Shown here one piece after another: positions 36,700-48,027 of a stretch of DNA of 64,000 nt; the stretch's first letter is position 1, and the number at the start of each line of letters is the position of its first letter. The DNA is from Ptychodera flava (taxonomy: Eukaryota > Hemichordata > Enteropneusta > Ptychoderidae), in NCBI RefSeq assembly GCF_041260155.1, contig NW_027248277.1:1400501-1464500 (forward strand). The letters are read 5' to 3'. Both the position numbers and the translations under genes were made by a program. Under the pieces are notes generated by a model. The model did no database searches. It was not told the DNA's origin and worked only from the letters and a program-made list of their open reading frames with translations.

Positions 36700-37015
36700 G
36701 TTCATAGAGCGGAAGGTCATCATCACGGACAGGTGACTGTTTATTTCATTGTCCTGTCTGAGTCCAGCCAGTGGCAGGTCATCATCACTGTCAGCTAGTG
36801 TAATTTCCTGTCTGAGTCAAGCCAGTGACAGGTCATCATCACTGTCGGCTGTATTTTCCTGTCAGTGTAAAACCAGTGCAGTGGCAGGTCATCCCCACTG
36901 TTTATTTCAGTGTCCTGTCTGAGTCCGGCCAGTGACAGGTCATCATCACTGCCAGCTGTATTTCCCTGTCTGAGTCCAGCCAGTGGAAGGTCATCATCAG
37001 TGCCATCACTGTTAG
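36700..37015. repeat. Minisatellite encoding an acidic repeat
   Basis: About five to six degenerate direct copies of a 54-66-bp unit (core CCAGTGGCAGGTCATCATCA). On the minus strand they encode DDDLPLAGLRQ-type repeats in frame with the exon just upstream, so the repeat is probably of coding origin. Confidence 0.8.
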
Positions 37016-37155
37016 AGTCATTGTGATGGGTATCTTCTTCATCAGATAAGCTTTCAACACCAACAACGTTCAATCGTTCACTTGTGAGTTTCAGCTCAAG
37101 GAACTCTTGATTTGACAGCTCCCTGTATGCACCTGATGAACAGGTTTCACAATGA
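36795..37155 (-). CDS. Acidic-repeat exon carried by the inserted element
   Basis: Open after a strong acceptor (TTTTTCTTTCTCCAG, exon base 37155). It encodes HCETCSSGAYRELSNQEF, an acidic Asp/Ser/Glu stretch and three copies of a DDDLPLAGLRQ-like repeat before the frame closes at 36795. It starts in phase 2, which matches the end of a 47-nt mini-exon preceded by exon 1. I do not recognise the protein. It may be the N-terminal regulatory part of a lost transposase or a captured host exon. Downstream exons are not visible. Confidence 0.45.
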
Positions 37156-37314
37156 CTGGAGAAAGAAAAACAGAAACAAGTATGAATAAAAAGCAATGAG
37201 AAAGAAAAAAATACTTATCGATCTATTAAACCACACGAAAAATAAAGGCAAACCAAGACAGGTTACTCAAATTAAAAGTAATATCTTCCACAAAAATAAC
37301 CAAACAAACAAACA

Positions 37315-37442
<128 letters not shown>

Positions 37443-37745
37443 GACTGTCTATATTTCACAAACGTATGTATTTCACACAGGAGCTAAACATAATGCATAT
37501 AAATGCTTGTTTACAAGCATGCAGTTTTGCAAAATATAAGTTACATTACAAAGCAGGTTTTTATCAGCACAGCTGTATTGTTACCGTAGATAAACGTGCA
37601 TTACATCTACAACTATATCCAAAGCAACATGTGAATAAAGCAACACCATGAAAACACCCGGGGTAAAAACAAACTACAACTATATTCACAGCAACATATT
37701 AATAAACCATCACCATAAAAACATCCGGGCAAAAAACAAACTTAC

Positions 37746-37792
37746 TTTGATGACAATAAAGTTGTTGAAATTCTGGGAAGGGAATGAGAGAC
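37746..37792 (-). CDS. Tandem mini-exon 3 (47 nt)
   Basis: Acceptor TATCTTTCAG and donor GTAAGT flank GTCTCTCATT... Spliced alone between exon 1 (phase 0) and the acidic exon it keeps the frame. It is the third, in transcript order, of three similar mini-exons. Confidence 0.45.
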
Positions 37793-37882
37793 CTGAAAGA
37801 TATGATGAGCAGAATGAATGATTAGGGCTGACATCATGAAACCTTGAGCTTTGACAGAATCAACACTCGGGGAAAAACTTAC

Positions 37883-37927
37883 TGTGGCGACAATACCATC
37901 GTTGATATTGGGTAGAAAATGAGAGAC
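37883..37927 (-). CDS. Tandem mini-exon 2 (45 nt)
   Basis: Same start (GTCTCTCATT) and the same acceptor/donor type (GTTTTCAG, GTAAGT) as its neighbours, but 45 nt long. Used alone it would put the acidic exon out of frame; used after mini-exon 1 it keeps the frame. Confidence 0.42.
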
Positions 37928-38008
37928 CTGAAAACTTTGAACACAATGATTTGTAAATGTTAAGATTATAATACACAGTCAATAAAACATCGGGGAAAAT
38001 CAACTTAC

Positions 38009-38055
38009 TGTGATAAAAATAAAGTTACTAACATTATAGATAGGGAATGAGAGAC
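38009..38055 (-). CDS. Tandem mini-exon 1 (47 nt)
   Basis: Acceptor ATGTTTTCAG, donor GTAAGT, same GTCTCTCATT start. Length 47 nt keeps the frame from exon 1 to the acidic exon when used alone. Confidence 0.45.
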
Positions 38056-38315
38056 CTGAAAACATGTTTTCAGATCTGTGAATGATAAAAGGTAAGATTT
38101 TACAAAACGTAGTCCGATCTTATGTTTGATCGAACAGGCGTTCGGCGAGAACCCGGAAGTACATATGCTAACGCCGTAGTTTTAAACAATGACACTCAGA
38201 TCGCCCAAATTTGATCGAATTATGATGAGCAATTTCGAAATTATACATTTGAGAAATCAAACAATGCGAATATCTTTCAAATTAACCTAAAAAGACGACA
38301 TGTACGACAACTTAC

Positions 38316-38369
38316 GTGAACGGATCGAATCCTCGCCGCATTAGAGTGAAGCTCGGCACAGGCCGCCAT
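38316..38369 (-). CDS. First coding exon of the inserted element's gene
   Basis: ATG at 38369 in a good context, 18 codons (MAACAELHSNAARIRSVH), then a GTAAGTTG donor; ends in phase 0. It lies about 640 bp inside the right end of the 3.48-kb element, as expected for a promoter-proximal exon. Product unknown. Confidence 0.45.
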
Positions 38370-39247
38370 GACACCTCCGCTGAGAGCGAACCCACAACTG
38401 CACCGTCGACAGATTTGTTGATGCGAGCGTACATTGTTGGTCTAATCATCGTGAAAATTGGCACATATGTTGTGAAATACTAAAGTATTCGAACTATTGA
38501 TACTGATTTGACGATTTCGATAGAATAAGCGAGCAGTTTACACTGAAAAATGTACGTATTTCAGCGAACGCTGACAAAGGGGAAAATCACGGCAGCTAAC
38601 TGCAGTACCTTTCAAGGCAATCTTGAGGATATTCTTGTTTCAAAACGAAACCCCTGATTCGTCAAAATCGTTCACTTCGCGCTGCGCGAAGGGGCAGAAA
38701 TCACCAATAAAAAGTGCCGTTTTAAAAAAATTTCTAAGTTCGCCGATGGTGGCGCTTTACGCACCATGATCATAATGAGTGGCTAACACACGTACGGTTA
38801 CGCAATATTTAGCATTTTTGAACTAAAAAAAAACACACTTCGACTCATCACACACAATTCAAAATTCATATCATACAAGGGAAGGAACTATATTAGAAGA
38901 AAATATTCAAAAAAATACTTTAAATGAAATAACTTATGAGTTTCGAAGCTTTGAAAATCAAGAAAAGTGTAATTATGGCTGTTTTTCTACCATGGGCCTC
39001 CCTAACAAAAATGCGCCTCCCGCCCGTAACCCCGCGAGTACGAGGTACCGGTTTATGAAGATTATAAGTTAGCTGAGTTTTTAACCAGTCCTGTACCTCT
39101 TTCTTAGTACCTTTTAGTCCCCTCGCATGTGCTGCATCATATATTTTTGTACACCTCCAAAACCAGTTTTTGGGTTGTAATATAATTCTCTTAGAGTTCC
39201 TTCGGTGTTCCTATCGTTAGAGCCTTCAGGTTCCATGATTAGCTATA

Positions 39248-39842
39248 TTATACGAAAAATTGTATGTCGTACGGATGCCATAAATGAAATACTAATTTAC
39301 TGAATGGTATACTTTTCAATTGTCTGACTAGGTCCGTGGGTTCCCGTTCTGACACCTCCATTCCATATTCTTTTATAATAGTCTTGTTGTCTGTCTTGCT
39401 CGGTGTGTAAAATAGTGCTAACATCTGTATGTTTCCCTGAATGGTTTACTAATACTAGTATATTGTTGAGTCAGAACCCAGACAGATAATCCGTCGTGTC
39501 TTGCGCTGAAACCAAGTTTGACTAAAAGGTCACTGCGCTTCTTCATATCTTTGGACGAGGCGCAGTCGTCGAGGATTATTGAAGTGTTCGTGCCGGCCCA
39601 TTCCTTATGTACGAAGGCTAGTGTACCATCCACAGCATCGAGTCCGACCAGCAACAACACGTTGTCATCGGTGAAAATGAATCTTTTATTATACATTTTA
39701 TTGTTCATGAATGTCGGACAAATGAAACTATATATTCAAATTTCCTTAAGTACGGACCAGTGAGGAGATCCATTACATATTTTGTTTTGCCAGAATTTGT
39801 CGGTCCAGTTACAATCATGTTGAATGGCACGGTTGCATACAT
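39248..39842 (-). pseudogene. ATP: Polinton packaging ATPase (FtsK/HerA type), frameshifted
   Basis: Starts at ATG 39842 or a little upstream (the frame is open to the left of it) and stops at 39248. Walker A is GPTNSGKT (about residue 14-21), Walker B is TSIILDDC (about 39590), followed by the family pattern LVKLGFSARH and QQYTSISKPFRE. Frames change near 39715 and near 39430; after the second shift the conserved C-terminal part resumes and ends 11 nt before the integrase start. It would drive genome packaging into the capsid. The order ATPase then integrase on one strand suggests a shared promoter. Confidence 0.9.
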
Positions 39843-39910
39843 CGGATCTATATACTGTACATAAATGTAATGAACATGGCCAAAGATAACAAACCTATTT
39901 TGCCGTATTC

Positions 39911-40153
39911 GTGAATAGGATCTGCGCCGCAGACTGTCACGGCTGCTGCCTTCCGTTCCGGAACGAGCGCAATATAGAGAAAATTACATTACCGACGAAG
40001 CATCCAGGGAGAGTGGAAGCCGGCAAGAGATTAGCAGAATGGAACAGGCAAAACAAGGAGAAAAAACGAAAAGCAATGACTAATGATAGCTCCGCGATAG
40101 CGACTGAGGCTAAACTGTATAAGCCTGCCGCCTACGACGAAACAACAGTGTGA
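39911..40153 (+). CDS. Small basic Polinton protein, 80 aa
   Basis: Intact frame from ATG 39911 to the stop at 40151-40153. It has a Cys-containing N-terminus, then the basic segment KHPGRVEAGKRLAEWNRQNK and a Lys-rich tail, with no membrane segment. It resembles small basic proteins I recall near the ATPase in other Polintons. A DNA-condensing role is possible but not shown. Its stop overlaps the start of the next gene as TGATG. Confidence 0.6.
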   Translation: MNRICAADCHGCCLPFRNERNIEKITLPTKHPGRVEAGKRLAEWNRQNKEKKRKAMTNDSSAIATEAKLYKPAAYDETTV

Positions 40154-40380
40154 TGGCTGGTATAATAAATGTTATCTTGTTTTAGGAATTATAGGAGTTT
40201 CATTGACTGCATTAGGGTTATATTGGGGGGCGTGCTCGACATATTTGTCCTCTTAAGCGACCAAATTCGCCTACGCGTGAGCCACTTCAGAAAGCGATGA
40301 AAACAGAGCCCGGAACGGTAGCGGCTCCCTCCGGAATGGAATCAAATCCCGGTCCCTCTACATTGTATGTGATGGATTAA
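40153..40380 (+). pseudogene. Small single-pass membrane protein, frameshifted
   Basis: ATG at 40153 overlaps the previous stop (TGATG). An N-terminal hydrophobic stretch is followed by GVSLTALGLYWG, then, after two frame changes (about 40180 and 40240), a Pro/Glu/Ser-rich hydrophilic tail (PLQKAMKTEPG) ending at 40380. About 75 residues if read through. The role is unknown; virion membrane protein is the likely class. Confidence 0.5.
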
Positions 40381-40449
40381 ATCTGTAGGGACCTTCGGAA
40401 AGATTCCGTAATTATTTTATTTTTCTATTTTATATACTTGTCAGCAATC

Positions 40450-40680
40450 ATGGATACTAAAACAGTTGTAAACACAATGTACGATGGTATTGTAATCGCT
40501 GGACTTACGATGGGATATCTAATGATCTCCAGCAAATTTCTGAAAATGGATATTGGCGATCCAAGTCGACCAAATTTGACTCGGTGGGTAAAATTAGGTG
40601 GTGCGACTGCTGCCGCGGTTGCGACCAAAGATCTCCTTGAACAGAAAAATATTATTCCTGCAGAACCTTATACTTTGTAA
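40450..40680 (+). CDS. Small membrane protein of the Polinton, 76-80 aa
   Basis: Intact. The ATG at 40450 (MDTKTVVNTMYDG) is preferred over 40438, which gives four more residues. Two hydrophobic stretches (VIAGLTMGYLMISS and GGATAAAVATKDLL) flank a short polar loop with SRPNLTRWVK. Compact double-hairpin proteins of this kind occur beside the penton gene in Polintons I recall; function unknown. Confidence 0.6.
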   Translation: MDTKTVVNTMYDGIVIAGLTMGYLMISSKFLKMDIGDPSRPNLTRWVKLGGATAAAVATKDLLEQKNIIPAEPYTL

Positions 40681-40698
40681 TGTATATACAACGCGGAG

Positions 40699-41416
40699 AT
40701 GATCATTTGGATTGTAAGCAAAACAGGCGAACCGGTTACTGTTAATTTTAACCCTAGCATTGACATGACACAGTTTACTAAAATAAGACTGCTAGAGTGT
40801 GGACTATATAATTCATGGCATAACATAACATCGACGAATAATGTACTAAAATACCAAGAAGGTGACCAACCGAAGAAGACCAAATCAATACGTCCAGGTA
40901 ACTACAATATCGATACACTCAACAAAGCAATCGGGTTGAAGCAAAAAATTAATTTGTAAAACATCTTCCGACAAACCGCGTACTTCTAACTTTAGCTAAA
41001 GATGTTAAAGTATTTTTTAATGCTACAGGTAACTTCGCTAACCTCGTCGGCTTTTCAGATAGAGGAGATGACAACCCCGTGATAAAAAGTACTATGAGTC
41101 CAGGTCGAGCAGATTTCTTAACAGTCACTAAATACATAGTTCATTCAGATGTTGTTACTGGAAATTATGTTTCATTTGGCTCTGGCGAATACATACAGGG
41201 GAAAGTATCGGACTGTTTACAAATACTTACCTGTCCAGGATACAAAAGAAATAAGTGAAAGGTCGCCTATGATTTTAAAAACGGGGGCTCAATTTCATGC
41301 CATTGAGAAAAGGCTCAGACTATATGAGTTCAATGCGTATTTGGATAACAGATCAGGATGGAAACATAGTCAATTTCAATAACTGGCCAACTAGCTTTTG
41401 TATTGAATTATTGTAG
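40699..41416 (+). pseudogene. Polinton penton (single jelly-roll minor capsid) protein, frameshifted
   Basis: Starts at ATG 40699 and ends at 41416. Recognisable blocks are RPGNYNIDTLNKAI (N-terminal strand and helix), VHSDVVTGNYV in the middle, and RIWITDQDGNIVNFNNWP near the end, the last being the signature end of this family. Frame changes occur near 40950, 41230 and 41330. It would form the pentameric vertices of the capsid. It is followed, 1 nt away and on the opposite strand, by the stop of the next gene. Confidence 0.75.
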
Positions 41417-41844
41417 CTAACGCAGCATAAACCATCCCACGACCAATCCTCCAGCAATATAAATCATTTCGTATTTCTTTTGCTCAGGACTGGGCTGATA
41501 ATAATCTGAGAATTGCGCTAACGCTTGCACTGGCCCTGACGCAGAGTTGGCTTGAGCCACCGCTGCTTCTTCTTCCAAGATTTCTGCATCTGTATCTCTT
41601 AATTCAGCTGCAGAATGCGCGTCCTTGCTTGATTTTTTCTCTTTCCCAATCAGCTTGGAGTAGTTTTTTCTTACCAGACGGCACTATCATGTTCAAATTT
41701 TTCTAATGCTTTATCATGTCTAATTTTCTCTTCAATAAGAGCCTCACCATTCCCGGAAAGCTTTTGTCCGATAATATTTCCTCCTGTGAATGCCGTTGCA
41801 TTTAATACAGCACCGAGAACTGACATTCCTATTGCTGAAGCCAT
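41417..41844 (-). pseudogene. Polinton hydrophobic/coiled-coil protein, ~142 codons, frameshifted
   Basis: ATG at 41844 (MASAIGMSVLGAVLNATAFT), a hydrophobic glycine/alanine-rich N-terminus, then a Lys/Glu helix with HDKALEKFEHD, an Ala/Glu-rich middle and a final hydrophobic segment (MIYIAGGLVVGWFML) before the stop at 41417. One or two frame slips lie near 41670. I recall this N-terminal pattern from other Polintons; a virion-associated role is likely. It is the only minus-strand gene in the right-hand cluster. Confidence 0.6.
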
Positions 41845-41898
41845 GGTTGTATATTATTACAAGGTATTATTTTAATTTTCACTGTATATAGGATAATT

Positions 41899-42447
41899 AT
41901 GTCTGGCCCAAGTAACTACGGTCTAGGTACAATTCATGGACAAAATCTTGAGCTTGAAGATTTAAGTGATGTTAAAGTTAACAATAATACTAAGATAGCA
42001 GGTAATCATAATAAGGATTACGTCCTTCGATACAAGGACCGTAAAAAACTTTTTGTTTTATCGGCAGCAACAGCGCAGAAACACGAACACGCAGTAGAAT
42101 TTTCCGAACTGAAAGACGTCGATGAGTCCATAATTGACGCTACAAAGGCTGCAAATGATCCTACTCCTTTTGCTCTGACATGGGATGGGGATAGTCAGAA
42201 ATTCATGCCTTATAATGTACCACGTAACATCTTAGATATATTGGATAGTGAAATTGCAGGAGGTGTTGCTGAACTGCCAGGAACTCCAAATGTGATTTAT
42301 TTTGATAGCAATGTTAACAAGTACAAGTTGCTTGATTTTCGCCGTTGGCTTGAGCCTGTTAACCCATACATTACACTACTCGGTATACCGGTTCACCTTA
42401 AAATTAGTCCTCTTAATACAATAATGAAGATAGATAATACACTGTGA
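41899..42447 (+). CDS. Putative fibre-like protein of the Polinton, 182 aa
   Basis: Intact from ATG 41899. The N-terminal 30 residues are polar with LSDVKVNNNTKIAG, which resembles the start of trimeric tail-fibre modules; then follow short beta-rich repeats. No membrane segment. It diverges from the 41417-41844 gene, 54 nt away. Assignment as a fibre or host-attachment protein is inference from repeat character and position. Confidence 0.45.
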   Translation: MSGPSNYGLGTIHGQNLELEDLSDVKVNNNTKIAGNHNKDYVLRYKDRKKLFVLSAATAQKHEHAVEFSELKDVDESIIDATKAANDPTPFALTWDGDSQKFMPYNVPRNILDILDSEIAGGVAELPGTPNVIYFDSNVNKYKLLDFRRWLEPVNPYITLLGIPVHLKISPLNTIMKIDNTL

Positions 42448-42596
42448 AGGTGGATAAATAATGGGGAGAATTATTGTTCATATACAGCTAGCAGGGTTCC
42501 AATAAGTTTATTTGGGACGCCACTTTAAAAAAACTGGGCCTGAAGAGTTAGGAGGAGGAGACAGCTGAATTAAATTTACAGACGGCCAGTCAACAG

Positions 42597-42908
42597 ATGA
42601 CTGATAATATGAAAATACTTCAACATGGTACAGTTTTTATCAAATGCATAAAATTAGCTACGGCAGACGAATTTGACGATTTAGTCGGAAATATCGCTAT
42701 AAAAACAGATTCAAGAACGGGTTGCAATATTATCATAACCATTGATAAAGATAGAAAGGATTTAGATATTGTTGCTCGTAGTAGTCCTCCGGAAGAAAGT
42801 AACAACATTTCATTTGTTAAAAAAAATACAAATTACACTTTAGATATCAGTACTATTTATCTAAAACGTCTCATTTTATTTGAAGTAATGGTCTGCCATC
42901 ATATTTAA
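42597..42908 (+). pseudogene. Putative second fibre/tail protein, N-terminally broken
   Basis: Open from ATG 42597 to 42908. The same frame extends left to about 42475 with two stops (about 42505 and 42553), so the gene probably began earlier. The sequence has a glutamine-rich helix (ELNLQTASQQ) followed by beta-type sequence with few charges. It is the last coding region of the element. Confidence 0.4.
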
Positions 42909-44261
42909 AGTTCAGAGGAAATTAATAAAATTTTATCTATAGGGTGAACAAGTTAACTCACGAAACGATTCTGTAGAAACTGTAGAAACTGCGACCTCAG
43001 TCATGCCGTAGGAAAAAAAAATCATATCTTCACATACTTACATCAGCGTTCCAAGGAGATAGCTACTTACGTTAGTGTGTGCTTCCGTCGACTGATTAAC
43101 AACCCAGGGTAAAATCTCTTTATATAGACTAGTTTGATGGTGCACACCGAATTTCCCATGGAATTCCCCGTACATGTCTATACATGTTGTGTGTTTATAA
43201 ATAGGTCAGACAGCTGTGCATGTATAAACATGTCAGTGCGGATACAAAAGGATTAGGGGAATTCCCCACTGAGTTCGGTCAATGCATTATCTGCTGTCGC
43301 GGTGACCTGTATATGAACTCGCGTACGTCATTTTAGCTACATGGAGGGGTTTCCCATGTAGCTAAAATGGGGGGAAAACAAAATTCATCACAAAAAACAA
43401 CTAATTCTTACTACTAACAATGTTGGGAAAAATCAGAAACCTGAAATCTATGACCGTCGACGCTTAAATATTCTCGTTGAGAGAAATTGAAGCTCCTTGT
43501 CTGTGATGAAATCAACTAGGCTACCGTCCGACCGATCGAGGAGAGAAAATGTAGAAAAGTTAAAAAGTCAATAGAAACAGCCATGTGGAGAGACAGCTCA
43601 GAAAAAAAAAAATTAAAATAAATCTGAACGGCCTGAAGGAGAACAGCAACCGTACGTTACAAAATTTTTGATGACATAGATTAAGTTCCTGACTGCATTT
43701 TCCTACCCTAGGACTTTAAAAAGCTATGTCCATTCTTTTAGCTCACTCATATTATGTTCTGCTGTCGTTGAGTTGCGTGTTTGAAGAATGATAATGGTGG
43801 AAAGTGCATAACAGTTACAATACAGCGAAAATATATAAAAGTCAGCATGGACCCTGTTTGTGCAGCGCAACAACCTAAACGCAGCGGCTGACGTCTTTAC
43901 AGACAGAATACTTAGACGATGTATCAAATACCATGCAATCGTTTTTATTGGAAAGGCGGTACCAGCACCTTAACAAACAAAAGACTGAATAAAAAGTTGA
44001 TGATTTTATCTATCCAGTTCTCGGAAACTGAAGCGAGGGCTGTCTGTCTTTTGGGGAAAATACTATGACTTACGCTTCACATGGACGCGGAAGGGAAAAA
44101 CACACTAACATTTTAAAACGAGAACAGGCAAGAAAGTGCAAGCAAATTCGTAAGCCTGGTAATACCGCGGGTAATACAAGGAAGTCTAAGTCGTGTTCCT
44201 TGCCATGCAAGATGTTTTGTTGATACGATGTGCACATGATGGAGGTTCTTTTGGAATACAG
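42909..44261. other. Non-coding region right of the Polinton
   Basis: No gene is supported. It holds a TATA-like TTTATAAATAGG at 43193-43204, an inverted pair of GGAATTCCCC motifs (about 43161 and 43258) and a perfect 16-bp hairpin at 43329-43369. The right end of the Polinton must lie here or at about 42908, but I see no terminal repeat. Confidence 0.4.
43329..43369. repeat. Perfect 16-bp inverted repeat with 9-nt loop
   Basis: CATTTTAGCTACATGG at 43329-43344 and its exact complement at 43354-43369, loop AGGGGTTTC. Strong hairpin; no gene beside it to regulate. Confidence 0.85.
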
Positions 44262-45825
44262 TAGGGGACTGGACATAAATTACAGTGGGGTGGGCTGGTG
44301 TTTTTCGAAACACCGCTGCATCAAAAATAGTGACCCTTCAAAAGTTTAGGCACAAAATTAATGACCCTCCCCCTTATCTGTGCATTAAATTAAGTGACCC
44401 TCCCCTGTTTCTCAATACCCCCCCCCCCAACAAACCCGCAATGCGTTCAAGACCTCCTTCTGACTTGCTATACTTTTGAAGTCCCCTCCCAAAAGGAAGG
44501 CAAAATGTGGCTGATATAATGCTTTGTCCAACAAATATCAAATCATATGTGTGTGATAATTCATGTAAATGTACTTTGCTTGAAGTGGCAGGTAAAAAGT
44601 GCATGCATGTACAAAAAATGTAATTTTTAGATTTCATCAATAATGTTGATTCACTATGCATGGCAGCCTATGATGAAACTATGAATATTTTTTTCCCAAT
44701 ACAAAACTATAGGTAAATCTGTGCATTTATGTACACCTAATTATTAGTATTAATGTTCATGATTAGACTAGAGTGGTTTCAAGTCAATGGTTGTGCAAAA
44801 AATTTGATTTTGGAATTTCACTGAAATGTCCATTCACTATGCATGGCAGCCTATGATGAAACTATGAATATTTTTTTTTCCAATACAAAACTAGGTAAAT
44901 CTGTGCATTTATGTACACCCAATTATTAGTATTAATGTTCATGACTAGACTACAGTGGTTTCAAGTCCATGGTTGTGCAAGAAATTTGATTTTGGAATTT
45001 CACTGAAATGTCCATTCACTATGCATGGCAGCCTATGATGAAACTATGGATATTTTTTTTCCAATATAAAAGTAGCTAAATCTGTGCATTTATGTACACC
45101 TAATTATTAGTATTAATGTTCATGATTAGACTAGAGTGGTTTCATGTCTATGGTTGTGCAAGAAATTTGATTTTTGAATTTCACCGAATGTTGATTCATT
45201 GTAGGCTATGAGGAAACTACAAATAACTCATAGGTTATCTGATCCTATATTTTTATTCAAAAGTTGTTCGACCTGAACCTTCCAGGTGTTATTGATGACA
45301 TTTTGCACTATTCTGAATAGTTTGTTTTCTGTCAATGTCCTCAAAAAATGAAAAATATACATACAGCTTCATGAACATTTGACACGACTTTACCCAATGT
45401 ATTGTCAATGGGAGAATGATATCAAATAAGTGATCTCCCAAATTGTTATTGAAAGCGTCATTATAGGGGACAGTGTATATGTACAATAGAGGAGTTGGAT
45501 AAGTAGAAATCATGACAACTTAAATCAATGTGGCTGCTTGGATCATCAATACATTGTTTATTATACCCTTAAACTTGCGCCCGAAGGGCGTGCCGAAAAT
45601 GGAAATCACAGAAAATGAAAGTGCCAGGAGGTATTTTTTCTTTTTTCAGTATTCCATATTCTTTAATACGTGCACATGCAATTTCAGCTTTGATGCATAA
45701 AAAAGGTGACCCTCCCCATAGGCTTGCACAAACCTTTTATGACCCTTCAAAATGCTTGCGCCAAAAATGGCGACCCACCCCCTAAAAACACCAGCCCACC
45801 CCCTGTAATTTGTGTCCAGTCCCTA
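44262..45825. mobile_element. 1.56-kb terminal-inverted-repeat element with a satellite core
   Basis: Inverted termini of about 43 bp, starting TAGGGGACTGGACATAAATT on the left with a close complement ending at 45825 (GTCCAGTCCCTA). The outermost TA could be a TA target duplication, which would point to the mariner/Tc1 type. No longer flanking duplication matches. Inside the ends are repeated TGACCCTCCC motifs. No transposase. Confidence 0.75.
44640..45240. repeat. 183-bp tandem repeat inside the element
   Basis: About 3.3 direct copies with anchors CACTATGCATGGCAGCC near 44651, 44833 and 45016. The fourth copy is partial and has lost the anchor. Confidence 0.9.
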
Positions 45826-46784
45826 GGTGAGAACTTCATTGATATGGATAGTTGCTGATGTATTATCGGGGAAGCCGGGCAAACGAGTCGGTCACAGCAT
45901 GGATGTAAAAATTAGACTATTTTTTACATCAATGGTCACAGTCGATGACGGTGTGCTAAGTTTACGATACATGCTATAGATGTACGGTGACGATGAATTC
46001 ATGGTGGCATCAAATAATACGGATAGTGTACATTACTGGCATTCATGATGACATCAATTTATACTGAGCTGCCTGCAGCGGTGTTCGTTCGGTTGATGCT
46101 TGCCAGAGCCTCGGTAAAAGGAGAAAAATATTCTCCTTTTCTGTGGCTGAAGAAGCTACCACCTCGATTATCAAGGAGGTTTCTGTAGAGGGACCGTGGT
46201 GCAAGATGCGAGAGGCAGGAAACGTGATACCTCACCCTTCAGCTCTTTCTGTGCAGAATTTTCAGAAGTTTTGTTTATGTTCTCAAACTCATCGTTATCA
46301 ACGTTTTTGTGACAAAAAGGATAAAAATTGAATCCTTGTTTTGATTTTGTAGGATTGATTAAAACCAGTCTTGTAGCGTGCTCATATAGAATGTACGAAC
46401 TTTTACATTATATAACATCAAACGCATCATGGGAAATATGTTTACTTCTGGACTGGAAATAAACAGGTTTGAGGTCAAAAGGTTCTACTTCCGACTTCCG
46501 CTCTTACGGATGACATCGGACCATGACGACTCAAAAATGTGGGTTGGTTTTCTGGCTCCAGATGGCCATTTTAGACGACGTACTTTGGCATTAAACAGTT
46601 TATCGGTATGGCGATGCTTTTGATAGTCGTTAAATTTCGATTGACTTCTATATCTGCTCAGATTTGCGTTTTTTTGTGACACTGGGTCTGAGATCTTCAA
46701 CCCTTTCCTTATTTCACTACGTGTGGGACGGCTGTGGTGTTGACTTATTAAGCTAATCCGCTGATATGCGCAGTCATTCAAACA
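45826..46784. other. Non-coding region, no supported gene
   Basis: Short open frames at 46143-46331 (plus) and 46796-46485 (minus) have no recognisable domain and I do not support them as genes. A TCTCCTTTT/AAAAGGAGA inverted pair lies at 46117-46141. Confidence 0.35.
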
Positions 46785-47095
46785 TTCAGGGACCACCCAG
46801 ATGAGTCCTTGAAACTTTTAGGGACCATCCAGATGTGACCCTAAATCTTGAAGGACTATCCTGGTGTGACCTTGAAACTTTCAGGGACCACCCAGATGAG
46901 TCCTTTAAACTTTCAGGGACCACACAGATGAGTCCTTGAAACTTTCAGGGACCACCCGGATGAGTCCTTGAAACTTTCAGGGACCACCCAGATGTGACCC
47001 TAAATCTTTCAAGGACTATCCTGGTGTGACCTTGAAACTTTCAGGGACCACCCGGATGAGACCCTGAATCTTTCAAGACTATCCTGATGTGACCT
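46785..47095. repeat. ~32-bp minisatellite, left block
   Basis: About nine copies of a unit with core TGAAACTTTCAGGGACCACC, alternating with a variant (AATCTTTCAAGGACTATCC). Confidence 0.9.
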
Positions 47096-48027
47096 TCGCT
47101 CATCAGCTTGTGCATTCACAAGCATTACTTGGTAAAGCTGACAGGCAGAGGAATCACTGGAAAGATTTGGTCCAACTTCCTGCACATAAACGTCAATATT
47201 CAGCACCTCGAAGTTAAGATTATGTAATGGCTTAACCCGGCGTCCTCATGGCTCCGATGTGTGACTGGTCGGCCGGCGCCGAAACACGTCTTTGCGTATT
47301 AATCACGCGACGAGATCTACAAGGCATGTTCTCCCTGGCATAAATGTGATGAACTGGGCAGTGGCTGAACCTTCAGTCGATTTAAACGAGCGTCTTGACG
47401 ATTAATGGCAATGTACTCGCTTGTTGAAGTATGCTGTCGCGAGCCGACGCGACGCTGGTCTTAACAGTAAACAATTTGCATGATGGCATATTCCATTTTA
47501 ATCTACAGGGACACCTAGGGCGCATCGCGCGATTGTGTAAGGTCCCGGGTAAGGTACATGTTGCTCTTTTATGCTGTAAAGTTTTCCCACCGTTTAAAAT
47601 ACTGTGGTTGTATGTTACAGTCTTCATGATTAATTTGGAGATGTAGTCAATGATGCTTTTCTCGTTAAGCGAGACACCGAATTGTACACCAAATAATATG
47701 GTCCTTGCTAATTAACATAATGAAGGTCATGGGTCACATTGTTGTGAGACTCTGCATTGTTTCAAGTCGATTGTGTAAAACGACGCGCAATCGAATGAAT
47801 TTTGTCCACTGCACTAATTCCTTCGTCGGGAAAGGTTACCGATTCTGAATGTAGGACGTCCATTACCCCAATTATTTAATGACAGGACTACATGGAAAGC
47901 AACGGAATACTGGATATCGCCGATGAATTTGATGTATGTTACCAAGGTCCTTTGTGGAGTGACAGTGCTGTTCCCGATCTCGACAATGATGTCAGCAACT
48001 GAGATCGTAGCGTGAACATGACTAAGT
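47096..48027. other. Unique segment splitting the minisatellite
   Basis: About 930 bp of more GC-rich sequence between two blocks of the same minisatellite. No terminal repeats or gene recognised; the array may have been split by an insertion. Confidence 0.45.

Larger units (their letters stand above)
37740..38075. repeat. Three ~110-130-bp direct repeats containing the mini-exons
   Basis: Degenerate copies that share CGGGGAAAA...AACTTACTGTGA...GGGAATGAGAGACCTGAAA. Conservation is highest at the splice-like sites and exon starts, and lower between them. Confidence 0.7.
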
